Source: Fibrobacteraceae bacterium (GTDB taxonomy: Bacteria > Fibrobacterota > Fibrobacteria > Fibrobacterales > Fibrobacteraceae). From it: DNA of 59,882 nt. The notes below the pieces were generated by a model that worked only from the letters and a program-made list of their open reading frames with translations, was not told the DNA's origin and searched no databases. The stretch is from assembly GCA_017625775.1 (NCBI GenBank), contig JAGAKE010000006.1, positions 1 to 59,882 of the forward strand, read 5' to 3'. Below are positions 36,449 through 44,301 of the stretch, piece after piece. Every line of letters begins with the position of its first letter. The first letter of the stretch is position 1. Position numbers and translations under genes: made by a program.

Positions 36449-37246
36449 TTATTTTGTGTTTTGTTTTTCATCAATATTTCTAAGAGCATCTAGGATCAAA
36501 CTTGTAGTATCGGCAGCTTGATTAATGTTTACCATATCTGGCATTACATGGGTATCTAACTTAAATAGAGTATCTTCACCCCAAGACAATAATTCTTCTA
36601 GAGCATCTGGTCCGACAAGTTTACCGCATTTTGCGCAACAAATACGACCTTCTTGGAAAGCAATAAAACCACCGCGTCCGTTAGATTCAAAAAGTACGGT
36701 TCCTGTGATTCTACTCTTTTCCATCGTTTGAGCAAAATCCACAAAAGGAAGCACCTTTGCAGAAGCTAAGAGTGATAAACTTTCGAAATCATCAAATGCT
36801 TTATTTTTTGCTCGAAGACGATCTGCAGTAACTTTATACAGATACACCATTACGCTAGGGTTTTCGTCTAAGAATTTTACGAAAACATTTTTTTCTAGCA
36901 GCAGAACAGTGCAACCATCTTCAATAGCAATGACAGTATTACTTGTAGGGGCGTTGCATATCAGCGACATTTCCCCAAAGCACGCTCCACTTTCAAGATA
37001 AGCAATTACGTTGTATTGCCCATTGGGCATAAGGCGACCGCATATTTGCGCTCGTCCGCTTTGTAACACGCAGAAATATTGGTTTACACTATCACCTTCA
37101 AGGATTATTTCTCCAGCATCAAATTCTGCGATTTGCGCATTCAATAAAAAGAAATCGGCGCATTCTCTAGGAATTTGCTGTAAAAACGGGATTCCTTGTT
37201 CATAAGAAGCTGAAATCCATTCTCCGATACCAACATTATTAGCCAT
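36449..37246 (-). CDS. Cyclic-nucleotide-binding domain protein with DUF4388-like C-terminus
   Basis: The 265-residue soluble protein has a CAP/cNMP beta-barrel at about residues 30-150 (FDAGEIILEGDSVNQYFCVL, GACFGEMSLICNAPTSNTV). It lacks the usual helix-turn-helix. The C-terminal part (GTVLFESNGRGGFIAFQEGRICCAKCGKLVG) resembles DUF4388/PATAN signalling domains and contains a CxxC pair. The phosphate-cassette Arg of classic cAMP binders appears replaced (NAPTSN), so the ligand may not be cAMP. It lies between purM and the BtuF-like gene with tiny gaps. Confidence 0.82.
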   Translation of the reverse strand: MANNVGIGEWISASYEQGIPFLQQIPRECADFFLLNAQIAEFDAGEIILEGDSVNQYFCVLQSGRAQICGRLMPNGQYNVIAYLESGACFGEMSLICNAPTSNTVIAIEDGCTVLLLEKNVFVKFLDENPSVMVYLYKVTADRLRAKNKAFDDFESLSLLASAKVLPFVDFAQTMEKSRITGTVLFESNGRGGFIAFQEGRICCAKCGKLVGPDALEELLSWGEDTLFKLDTHVMPDMVNINQAADTTSLILDALRNIDEKQNTK

Positions 37247-37249
37247 ACT

Positions 37250-38422
37250 TTAATTATAGAAAATATTGCGATACCATATTGTAGGATTATTTCCGACTGG
37301 CTTAGGATGAAGGATATTTATTAAATCTTTGAGTACCTTTGAAGGGTGTATAACCGCTTGTTCATAAAAATCTAAGGCCCCATTTTTTCCTTTTTGCTTA
37401 TCGAAATTGTAAATACGTTTGTTTTTATATGGATTTAAAAGCTGAACTCTATTTTCTGCGAGAAGAAGTTCGTTAAGAGATTTATAATAACCAGGATGCA
37501 GCCATGTTTTTGCTTTTTGAGCATAGATAAAAGCGGATTCAAGAGAAAGTCTTTTTTCTAAAGAAGAATCCTTTGGAAAAACGGAACAACCGCCAGCATC
37601 ACGAATTAACGTTCCTGTGTAACTTTGATCGCCAGGAGCGAACCAATAACCAGAAACAGGCCCTCCTAGTAGCACAGAATGACAAGGAAGATTTAAAGCA
37701 CGAAGAGAATCTTTAACCCTTTTATATTCTTCATTTTCGATTTTGAATAAATTAACGGAACGATCCGTTTTTACTAAGGCATCAAATAAGAAAATCCATT
37801 CAAATTTTGCTAAAGGAGAAACTTCTTGCCATTCAGAAACATAAAGCACAGGGATACCAAGTTGGGCGATTTTTTCAAGGTTAGAATCAAAAGAATTTCC
37901 GGTGGCAAAAGCTACAATCACGTCGGGTTTGAGTTTGTATAGCAGTTCCTGCTTTAAGAAAGATCCTTCACCTACTTCCTTTACTTTTTCTGTAATGATA
38001 TGATTGTATAGTGTAGAATCAGCAATGTTTTTTTTATCGCTAAATCCAATCACGCGTTCCTCGGCTCCTAGATGCTTTAAAAATGCGTAGTGACTTCCCG
38101 ACATTACAACCATTTTCTTTACAGGAACAGGAATAATGGTTGTGTTCTTAAAAGATTTAGGTATTGGTTTTTCATTTTCTCGGAGAATGTAGTGGTGCTT
38201 TATGGAATCTTCTCCTAAAAAGACCTGAACCGTGAGTCTAAGCACGCCTTCAGAAAGAGTATCTAACTGAAAATTTTTAGCGTACTGCAAGGGTAGGTTC
38301 CTTAAGGAGGAATCTAATTTTTCTTCTTTTGAACAACCATTTAGGAGGGTTACGGGTGCCAGAATGCTCAAAAAAAAGAAAAAAAATGCGTACAACCTAT
38401 TGATTTTTAATGATTTATGCAT
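37250..38422 (-). CDS. Periplasmic substrate-binding lipoprotein (BtuF/TroA-like)
   Basis: The 390-residue protein starts MHKSLKINRLYAFF with a signal ending in LLNGCS, a lipobox. The binding-protein domain has the paired pattern of class III receptors: VVMSGSHYAFLKHLGAEERVIGFSD, LKPDVIVAFA and IPVLYVSEWQEVSPLAKFEWI. Such proteins carry cobalamin, haem or siderophores to ABC importers. No permease or ATPase gene is adjacent. GGAG is 4 bases before the ATG at 38422, deciding the start over an upstream codon. Confidence 0.82.
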   Translation of the reverse strand: MHKSLKINRLYAFFFFFLSILAPVTLLNGCSKEEKLDSSLRNLPLQYAKNFQLDTLSEGVLRLTVQVFLGEDSIKHHYILRENEKPIPKSFKNTTIIPVPVKKMVVMSGSHYAFLKHLGAEERVIGFSDKKNIADSTLYNHIITEKVKEVGEGSFLKQELLYKLKPDVIVAFATGNSFDSNLEKIAQLGIPVLYVSEWQEVSPLAKFEWIFLFDALVKTDRSVNLFKIENEEYKRVKDSLRALNLPCHSVLLGGPVSGYWFAPGDQSYTGTLIRDAGGCSVFPKDSSLEKRLSLESAFIYAQKAKTWLHPGYYKSLNELLLAENRVQLLNPYKNKRIYNFDKQKGKNGALDFYEQAVIHPSKVLKDLINILHPKPVGNNPTIWYRNIFYN

Positions 38423-38489
38423 TTTTCTCCAACACAACTCAAATATATAATGTATTTTAATAGAAAATTTTTATGCGTGGAGTTTATCA

Positions 38490-39326
38490 ATGCGTATTTC
38501 AAAAACTGTTTTCCGCTTGTCAGCACTATTGATAGGTCTGTTTGCGGCTACGGAAACATTTGCCGATGCCGAATCCTCTTTCTATGAAAAGGAACATATC
38601 CGAGGCTTTATTTCTGTCGGTGGCGATTATCGCAACATGAACTCGGAACACATCAAATATATTAACCGGTTATTGTTTGCTGGTGGTAAAGGCTTTGTTG
38701 TCGAAGATGCTGCTTCTGGCGATTCTACTAAGGCTTCTTTTGTCGGAGATAAGGCATTAAGTTCCTATGATCATTTTGATGACTATTACCTTGGTTTGCA
38801 TGTTAATATCGGTGCGCAGTATAAGCAATTCTTGACTTGGTTTGATGTAAACTTTATGCCAACTCAAGTCTCTGAAGGTGATGGTGCTACAGATGCTTCT
38901 TGGTTTGCTTATGGCGCAGATTGGATGTTTGGTTGGAAGTTGTTTGGTGAAAATACCATTATTAACTTGATTCCTGCAGTTGGTATCGGTTTTAATTTGT
39001 TAAATCTTCACTTCATTAATTCTTACGACATTTTGAGTTATGACGGTGGTGCTATTGAAGACCAGATAACAGTAACTGATATGCGTAATCGTTATTATAG
39101 CACATTTGCAATGACTTTCAATACAGAACTTGAACTTCGTTTTTCCATAGATCCGATTTCTATTGGTGCTTATGCCGGCTATCGCTTTATTCGCTATAAT
39201 GAAATTGAAGTGGAAGATGTTGAATATGGTAGTTCTGATGTGAATGGTGATACATTCTTCATTGGAGCAAGAGTCACTTGGACGTTCCTTTCCCCTTGGC
39301 AGAAAAAGCAACGCGACCGGCTTTAA
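38490..39326 (+). CDS. Probable outer-membrane beta-barrel protein
   Basis: The 278-residue protein has a signal peptide ending near TFADA. Amphipathic, aromatic-rich strands follow: FISVGGDYRNMN, YYLGLHVNIGAQYKQFLTWFDVNFMP, then GAYAGYRFIRYNEIEVEDV and a final TFFIGARVTWTFLSP. The alternation and the aromatic end fit a small 8-10-stranded barrel. No closer family is recognised. GGAG precedes the ATG and a strong terminator follows, so it is a single-gene unit. Confidence 0.75.
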   Translation: MRISKTVFRLSALLIGLFAATETFADAESSFYEKEHIRGFISVGGDYRNMNSEHIKYINRLLFAGGKGFVVEDAASGDSTKASFVGDKALSSYDHFDDYYLGLHVNIGAQYKQFLTWFDVNFMPTQVSEGDGATDASWFAYGADWMFGWKLFGENTIINLIPAVGIGFNLLNLHFINSYDILSYDGGAIEDQITVTDMRNRYYSTFAMTFNTELELRFSIDPISIGAYAGYRFIRYNEIEVEDVEYGSSDVNGDTFFIGARVTWTFLSPWQKKQRDRL

Positions 39327-39345
39327 AAAAATGAATTTAAAAAAA

Positions 39346-39370
39346 ACAGCGCATCCTACGGATGCGCTGT
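39346..39370. terminator. Bidirectional terminator
   Basis: ACAGCGCATCC and GGATGCGCTGT form an 11-bp stem with a TAC loop, flanked by A and T runs. It separates the barrel-protein gene from the convergent NYN-domain gene. Confidence 0.92.
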
Positions 39371-39386
39371 TTTTGTATAGTACTAA

Positions 39387-40043
39387 TTAAATAACGAAGT
39401 TATGATTTCTTCTCTTTTTGGAAGAAACAAATAACGAACGACTAATTTTATTTTGATTGGGTGAGTTCATAATTTTTTCCATAGCAATATATTGAAAGGC
39501 TCGTTGTCTTAATTCTACATCTGTTTTCCAGAAAATAGTATTATTTTCGTTCGTATAACTAAAATTCCAACCAAGAAGAAAGAGTGGAATTTTTTGTGTT
39601 TTTAAAGTAGCAGCTACATTGCTATAAAATCCTTGTGTAGAAAGAAGAACTGCAATGTCTATTTCTTGAAATAAGGCATACATTTTTAAATCGTTGATTA
39701 AATCTGCATTACCATTCTTTTTATTGTTAAAATCATTTCCTGGATAATGAATTTTAAATCCTTCTTCTAAAAGTCGTTCTTCAAAACGATTTAAACCTTC
39801 ATCTATTCTATTAGGGTTTCTAAAGTGAGGATTTGTTTTAGCATGGTAATAATGAGCTTCAAGCACAATAGGTCGATTGGGTGGGCAATAAGGACGAACT
39901 TGTTTCATAACGAAATTTCGTAAGCCAGCGAAACAAATACGTGAATGTTGCTCATGATAGTGTTTATAATAATAGTTTACTTTATAAAAAGTGAAACCAT
40001 CGATAAAGAATCCAATTCGGAAAGGACGTTTTTTTTCTTTCAT
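39387..40043 (-). CDS. NYN-domain (LabA/DUF88-like) putative RNase
   Basis: The 218-residue protein has a PIN-like NYN fold. A catalytic Asp sits in GFFIDGFTFYK (residue 15). The KKNGNADLINDLKMYALF helix carries two further acidic residues, and IDIAVLLSTQGFYSNVAATL is the strand where family members usually have SGDxDF. That last Asp motif is altered to STQGF here, so activity may be weakened. NYN proteins often process or degrade RNA. A basic tail (SSKKRRNHNF) supports nucleic-acid contact. It stands alone. Confidence 0.78.
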   Translation of the reverse strand: MKEKKRPFRIGFFIDGFTFYKVNYYYKHYHEQHSRICFAGLRNFVMKQVRPYCPPNRPIVLEAHYYHAKTNPHFRNPNRIDEGLNRFEERLLEEGFKIHYPGNDFNNKKNGNADLINDLKMYALFQEIDIAVLLSTQGFYSNVAATLKTQKIPLFLLGWNFSYTNENNTIFWKTDVELRQRAFQYIAMEKIMNSPNQNKISRSLFVSSKKRRNHNFVI

Positions 40044-40137
40044 AATTTTTTTCCTATAAAAAAGGTTCTATTAGGTAAAACGTTTAACTTCTGGATTTGT
40101 AACACTTTTATGTTGTAATTTTTTTTAAACAAAAAAA

Positions 40138-40161
40138 AACGGTCACTTTAAGTGACCGTTT
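40138..40161. terminator. Terminator after the FKBP gene
   Basis: AAACGGTCACTT and AAGTGACCGTTT are perfectly complementary over 12 bp with almost no loop in the DNA, so the RNA loop opens the centre. The A run before it supplies the minus-strand T tail. Confidence 0.85.
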
Positions 40162-40177
40162 GAAGGTGAAATTAGAA

Positions 40178-41206
40178 TTATTTTTTCTTTGCTGGTTCAG
40201 CTGCTTTGGCTGGCTCAGCTGCTTTGGCTGGTTCAGTTTTTGGAGCTGCTTCTGCTGGCTTTGCTGCTTCTTGTTTTTTTTCGGCAGCAGGTTCTTCCGT
40301 TTTAGCGGCAGGTGTTGCTTCTGCGGCTTTTGCCAGTTCTTGCTTTACTTCAGTAGCAGGTGCTGCTGGCTTCGTAGAATCAGCTTTTACCTCTGCTGGA
40401 GCTACTTGAGTAGAATCTTCAATTGGTTTTACATTTAAAGTATCTGCTGGAGGGTTTGTAGCTTGAACTTCTAATAATTCTACTTCAAAAATTAAGAGAG
40501 AGTTTCCTGGGATTGCTGGAGGAGCGCCAGCTTCTCCATAACCTAATTCGCTAGGAATCCAAGCTTTTACTTTCATTCCTACTTTCATATTAGTAAGTAA
40601 TTCTTGCCAGCCTTCAATAACGGCGTTCACTGGGAATTCGAGAGGTTCGCCGCGAAGATAACTACTATCAAATTCTTTTCCATCTAAAAGAGAACCCTTG
40701 TAATGAACTTTTACTTTGTCTTCACGTTTAGGAGCAATTCCTTCTGCGTTCTTTTCAATTTTATATTGCAAACCACTTGAGGTTGAAACAACACCAGCTT
40801 CTTTTGCATTTTTTGCTAGGAAAGCTTTTTGTTCTTCAAGTGTTTTTTGTAGAAGGGCTTTAGCATCGGCTTCGCGCTTTTTTTGAAGATCTTTTACTAA
40901 TTCTTGTAAGGTGCTTTCAATTTCTTCTTCTGTCATTAAAACTTTTGTAGAAGTATCTAATTGGCTTTTAAGGCCTTTTTGCATTATATCTAAATCGATT
41001 CCTGTTAAAAGAACATCTTTTAGAGAGCGACCAACATTAATTCCAAGAGCATAACTTTTTTTGTCATTTACAGAAATTAAAGTGTCTTTTGAGGTTGTAA
41101 CAGCTGCTTCTTTTGGGGTAGCTGGTTCTGTAGTTGGTTGAGGGGCGTTAGCACAACCAATAATGGTGCTTGCTGTAATGGCTGCTAAAATGCCATATTT
41201 TTTCAT
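40178..41206 (-). CDS. FKBP-type peptidyl-prolyl isomerase lipoprotein
   Basis: The 342-residue protein has a signal with lipobox (ASTIIGCANAPQ). The helical FkpA/Mip dimerisation domain follows (KKSYALGINVGRSLKD), then an FKBP domain at about 150-260 with VKVHYKGSLLDGKEFDSSY and WIPSELGYGEAGAPPAIPGN. The tail of about 75 residues is Ala/Lys/Glu/Pro-rich and carries an in-frame 18-bp tandem repeat. It should assist folding of envelope proteins. The domain order equals FkpA/FklB; the charged tail is an addition. Confidence 0.92.
   Translation of the reverse strand: MKKYGILAAITASTIIGCANAPQPTTEPATPKEAAVTTSKDTLISVNDKKSYALGINVGRSLKDVLLTGIDLDIMQKGLKSQLDTSTKVLMTEEEIESTLQELVKDLQKKREADAKALLQKTLEEQKAFLAKNAKEAGVVSTSSGLQYKIEKNAEGIAPKREDKVKVHYKGSLLDGKEFDSSYLRGEPLEFPVNAVIEGWQELLTNMKVGMKVKAWIPSELGYGEAGAPPAIPGNSLLIFEVELLEVQATNPPADTLNVKPIEDSTQVAPAEVKADSTKPAAPATEVKQELAKAAEATPAAKTEEPAAEKKQEAAKPAEAAPKTEPAKAAEPAKAAEPAKKK
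40191..40236. repeat. 18-bp tandem repeat inside the FKBP gene
   Basis: The unit GCTGGTTCAGCTGCTTTG (40191-40208) is repeated with one change at 40209-40226 and again in part at 40227-40236. It encodes the AKAAEP repeats at the C-terminus and could vary in copy number between strains. Confidence 0.85.
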
Positions 41207-41517
41207 CAGTTTTCTCCTTTTGAGAAATGAGTTTTTAAAAAAGGTTTAAATGTTAAGAACATAACAATTAGAAACCTAGTAGGAAACTTCTGGTTAGGAA
41301 GGAATCCTATGATTAAAATCAATTTAAATTATATTTTTTTTACACTTTAAAAACAAGAAAAAGCTCAAAAATGAGTTAAAAAAGCGTTTTTTTCAGAAAA
41401 TGAAGGCCTTATTTTGTGTTCTGTGTCACAAATTTGAAAGAACACCCTTTCCAAAGAAAAAGGAGAAAAGTATCTTTGTAAAGTTTTTGGAAACTTTCTA
41501 GGGTAGGATTTTTATGT
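41207..41517. other. Intergenic region without a recognised gene
   Basis: This AT-rich divergent region of 311 bases lies between the FKBP gene and the small basic-protein gene. TTGTG-N8-CACAA at 41414-41431 vaguely recalls a CRP-type site but is too weak to call. I see no RNA gene or terminator. Confidence 0.4.
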
Positions 41518-41721
41518 ATGACGAAACATTTTGAGCGCATTATGGCAAATAAATCAAAAAATGCCACCTCTTTTGCTAAGTCTAAAGAAGATTTGAGGGG
41601 CATGTTGATGTATTCTAAAGCACTTGCTGCCAAACATGAAAGAGAACAATCCAAAATTTTCAAATTGCGTGATAAGAAGCTTTTTTTTGCCAGAAACAAA
41701 ATTTTAACGATGGCTACATAA
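41518..41721 (+). CDS. Small basic protein of unknown function
   Basis: The 67-residue product is strongly basic and polar (AKSKEDLRGMLMYSKALAAK, then REQSKIFKLRDKKLFFARNK), with no signal or cysteines. AGGA lies 9 bases before this ATG; a second ATG at 41542 is also possible. It is 40 bases upstream of an ImmA/IrrE-like gene and may form a pair with it. The opposite strand also carries a 114-codon frame, so coding is not certain. Confidence 0.5.
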   Translation: MTKHFERIMANKSKNATSFAKSKEDLRGMLMYSKALAAKHEREQSKIFKLRDKKLFFARNKILTMAT

Positions 41722-41740
41722 GTAGTGCTTTTGATGTTAT

Positions 41741-41774
41741 AAATTTCATACATTTCAAAGTATGAAATTTTTTT
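41741..41774 (+). promoter_or_regulatory. Hairpin with T run overlapping a start codon
   Basis: AAATTTCATAC and GTATGAAATTT form an 11-bp perfect stem around an 8-base loop, followed directly by T's. It has the form of a terminator for the small basic-protein gene, yet the second stem arm contains the ATG (41762) of the next gene. It could end transcription or hide that start codon. Confidence 0.6.
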
Positions 41775-42562
41775 ATGAAGAGAAGAATATTCGCTTTAAC
41801 GATGTGTATGAATTGAATCCAATTTCTAGGAGGGAATTGGCCGCTCGTTTTGGGTGTTCTTATAAGGCGGTACAGAAAATGAGTCGCCTTAATGAAATAC
41901 TTTCTAAAGAAAAACTATTAGAATTGATTTGTGCACTGGAAATAGGTGATGAATATTTAAAAGAATTTGAATTTCTTTTAGAGGATTCTGAGTTTGTAAA
42001 AGGGTTTCCTTTTCGAGCGCTTACTTTTCGGAAAATGCTAGAAGAAAATTCTCCATTGTCACCAAAAGAACAATTGCTTCGATTTTTTAGAGTTGCCTCG
42101 GAGGAGGCTTGGGAAAAAGCATATTTGACAAATGATACTGAATTGGTAGCTGTTAATTTTTCAGAATGTGATTATCCAAAAGTGTTTGCTGCATGGTTTC
42201 GTTCGGGAGAAATTCTTTATTCAAAAGAAAAAGCGGCTGAATTTTGCAGAGATGATTTAGAACTTTTAGAAGAAAAACTTTTGGAACTTGCTTACCGAAA
42301 AGAAAAAGATTTTTTAGAAAGATCATTAGAACTTTGTAGGCGTTATGGAATAAATATTGGAATGGTTCCTAGTTTTCCTCAAGTGCAATCTGGTGCGGTT
42401 GGAATTTTTCATAAGAAAAAGCCTTTGCTTATTTTTTCAAATCGTTATTATCATGAAGCACTTTTTTTAGAAATGCTTTTTGAAGCTTTGGAATTTTTTC
42501 GCCATAACGAATCAGGAATGTTTGTAAAGGATATGCCTGGTTTAGTTGAAAATGAAGAATGA
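41762..42562 (+). CDS. Degenerate ImmA/IrrE-like protein with N-terminal HTH, truncated by a stop
   Basis: The 266-residue frame starts with a helix-turn-helix-like part (ISRRELAARFGCSYKAVQKM). It ends with a segment that aligns by pattern to the peptidase domain of HigA/ImmA proteins (YGINIGMVPSFPQVQSGAVGI, then LLIFSNRYYHEALFLEMLFE). The zinc motif HExxH should follow but reads FEALEFFRH, so both metal-binding His residues of the core are lost. A TGA ends the frame where the family continues, and 62 more in-frame codons follow. The start ATG lies in a hairpin and lacks a ribosome-binding site. It is probably inactive as a protease. Confidence 0.62.
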   Translation: MKFFYEEKNIRFNDVYELNPISRRELAARFGCSYKAVQKMSRLNEILSKEKLLELICALEIGDEYLKEFEFLLEDSEFVKGFPFRALTFRKMLEENSPLSPKEQLLRFFRVASEEAWEKAYLTNDTELVAVNFSECDYPKVFAAWFRSGEILYSKEKAAEFCRDDLELLEEKLLELAYRKEKDFLERSLELCRRYGINIGMVPSFPQVQSGAVGIFHKKKPLLIFSNRYYHEALFLEMLFEALEFFRHNESGMFVKDMPGLVENEE

Positions 42563-42751
42563 AAAAAAAGAGCGGAAAATAAATTGTTGAGTGAACCTGC
42601 GGAATGTCAGATTTTAGTGATTGGTGATTTTTCTAGCAAGGCGCTTAATTATTTTTCAAGAGAGTTTAAAGTTCCTTTAGCGGTAATTGTTTACCGTTTG
42701 CAGAAATTGAAAAAACTTAGAGATTATTTTCCGAAACGAGTGATTTTATAA
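42563..42751 (+). pseudogene. In-frame C-terminal remainder of the ImmA/IrrE-like gene
   Basis: After the TGA at 42560-42562 the same frame stays open for 62 codons to TAA at 42749. It encodes SREFKVPLAVIVYRLQKLKK, the shape of the last helices of ImmA/IrrE proteins (FGVSxEAVxxRLxxLGL). No ATG or ribosome-binding site starts it. A nonsense mutation in a once-longer gene of about 329 codons is the simplest reading. Confidence 0.6.
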
Positions 42752-42758
42752 AGTGGGT

Positions 42759-43421
42759 TTAAGAAATTTTTCGAAACCAATTTTCGTAAGGTTCGCGAGT
42801 TGATTCAAAAGCATTTAGGTGAGAATTTTCTAAAGCATAACCGAATGGAAAAACCATAGCGATTTTTTCTTCACTAAGTTCAGGAAGAATTTTACGAAAT
42901 GAATCGGCGTAGTTTGCTACACTCACTTGTGGGCAACATGATAAACCGGCATTTTCTATGGCAAGCATTAGGTAGCCAGCGAAAATTCCTAAATCCATAA
43001 GAGTGGTTTCGTTTGGTTCTGGAAGAACGCTTAAAATAAGAATAGCATTTGCTCCAAAAAAATCAAAATTGGCTCGGTCGTGGAGGCGCCTTCCTTCTTT
43101 ATCTTCGCGAGCGATTCCTTTGTAAGTGAGAATAGATTTTCCTAGAGCGATGGCGCGTGGCCGGTAAATTTCTTGAAGGCCTTGTGTAAAGTCCGGCCGG
43201 CACGAAGCGTTGTTATCAAATTGTAGGCATAACTCTTTTTTTAACGCTTCGAGCCTTGCCCCTTCAACTAAAGAGAGTTTCCATGGTTGAGTGTTTTTAC
43301 TTGAAGGGGCAAAACGCGCCATTTCAAGAATTTCATGCAAAACATTTTCCGGAATTTCCTTTTCTGAAAACTCACGAGCGCTATGGCGGCTTTTAATACA
43401 ATCGTTTAAGTTTTTATTCAT
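42759..43421 (-). CDS. Nitroreductase-family flavoprotein
   Basis: The 220-residue protein has the FMN-binding start CIKSRHSAREFSEKEIPENVL and the ARFAPSSKNTQPWKLSLV block, both typical of NfsB/oxygen-insensitive nitroreductases. The C-terminal NAGLSCCPQVSVANYADSF and the MVFPFGYAL strand follow. It should reduce nitro or quinone compounds using NAD(P)H. The ATG at 43421 overlaps the prmA stop as ATGA, which decides the start. Confidence 0.9.
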   Translation of the reverse strand: MNKNLNDCIKSRHSAREFSEKEIPENVLHEILEMARFAPSSKNTQPWKLSLVEGARLEALKKELCLQFDNNASCRPDFTQGLQEIYRPRAIALGKSILTYKGIAREDKEGRRLHDRANFDFFGANAILILSVLPEPNETTLMDLGIFAGYLMLAIENAGLSCCPQVSVANYADSFRKILPELSEEKIAMVFPFGYALENSHLNAFESTREPYENWFRKIS

Positions 43422-44263
43422 GAACGCCTCGCCCGCGCACTCCACCATTCACCACGAATTAACTCTGCGTCGAGTGTAAAACCGCATTCGTTAAACCAAT
43501 CTAGAACATATTGTTTTTCTTCTTCTAGCTGACCAGACACAACGAAGTAACCGTTGTCGGCTAAAAGATTTTCAATATCGTCGCGCAAGGGCCAAAGTTC
43601 GCTACGAATCATATTGCAAACAATTACATCAAACTTAGCGTCGTCTGCAAACGCATCAAGAAAACCGAGCACGGCACAGGAATCTTGAAAATGATTGCGT
43701 TCGAAATTTTCTGCAATGCAAGGCAATGCTTGCGGATCGATTTCTGTTCCTACGGCTAATTTTGCGCCACGGCGCCTTGCAAACATGGCAAGAATTCCTG
43801 TTCCAGTTCCAATATCTAAAACGGATTTTCCATTAAAATCAATGGCTTCCATTAAGGCGGCAGTGCTAGAAGTGGTTTCGTGTTCACCTGTGCCAAATGC
43901 GGTTTTGGCTTCAAGTTCTAGCACAATAGAATCCTTATCTTCAGGAGAAAATTGAACCCAAGGTGGACGAACCCATAAATGCGTGCTAACGGCTACGGGT
44001 TCAGCTCTATCTCGCCACCACTTGTCCCAATCTTTTGCAGGTTCTTCGGAGATTTCAAATTCGTATTCTGGAAATTGCGCTACAATTTTATCGCGGTCAT
44101 TTTTTTCACCAGTGAAAAAACGAAATGAAGTCCATTCAGGATTTTCGCTTTCAAGTTCTTCTAGTGTTTCTACTCCTGCTTCGAAAAGTAAGTAAGAAGC
44201 AAGTTCATATTCCTCGCTTTTGCAGCGCCCTTGAGCTTTGTACCAAGTTTCAACTTTTTGCAT
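43418..44263 (-). CDS. prmA: Ribosomal protein L11 methyltransferase PrmA
   Basis: The 281-residue enzyme methylates L11 with SAM. It has a small N-terminal substrate domain and the linker DWDKWWRDRAEPVAVSTHLW. The Rossmann domain carries VLDIGTGTGILAMFARRRG, EIDPQALPCIAENFERN and DVIVCNMIRSELWPL. AFGTGEHETT is the PrmA fingerprint. The ATG at 44263 has no strong ribosome-binding site; the frame is open upstream from a TTG. The nitroreductase gene overlaps its end by 4 bases. Confidence 0.95.
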   Translation of the reverse strand: MQKVETWYKAQGRCKSEEYELASYLLFEAGVETLEELESENPEWTSFRFFTGEKNDRDKIVAQFPEYEFEISEEPAKDWDKWWRDRAEPVAVSTHLWVRPPWVQFSPEDKDSIVLELEAKTAFGTGEHETTSSTAALMEAIDFNGKSVLDIGTGTGILAMFARRRGAKLAVGTEIDPQALPCIAENFERNHFQDSCAVLGFLDAFADDAKFDVIVCNMIRSELWPLRDDIENLLADNGYFVVSGQLEEEKQYVLDWFNECGFTLDAELIRGEWWSARARRS

Positions 44264-44301
44264 AGTGAAAATATAGATATTCAAAAATGATGATGTTTAA
44301 T

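Noticed and set aside
41414..41431. CRP-like palindrome TTGTG-N8-CACAA
   Set aside because: The spacing and half-sites depart from the consensus and one site alone is expected by chance in AT-rich DNA.
41409..41753. A 114-codon minus-strand frame overlapping the small basic-protein gene
   Set aside because: It lacks a ribosome-binding site and reads as a hydrophobic shadow of the plus-strand frame.
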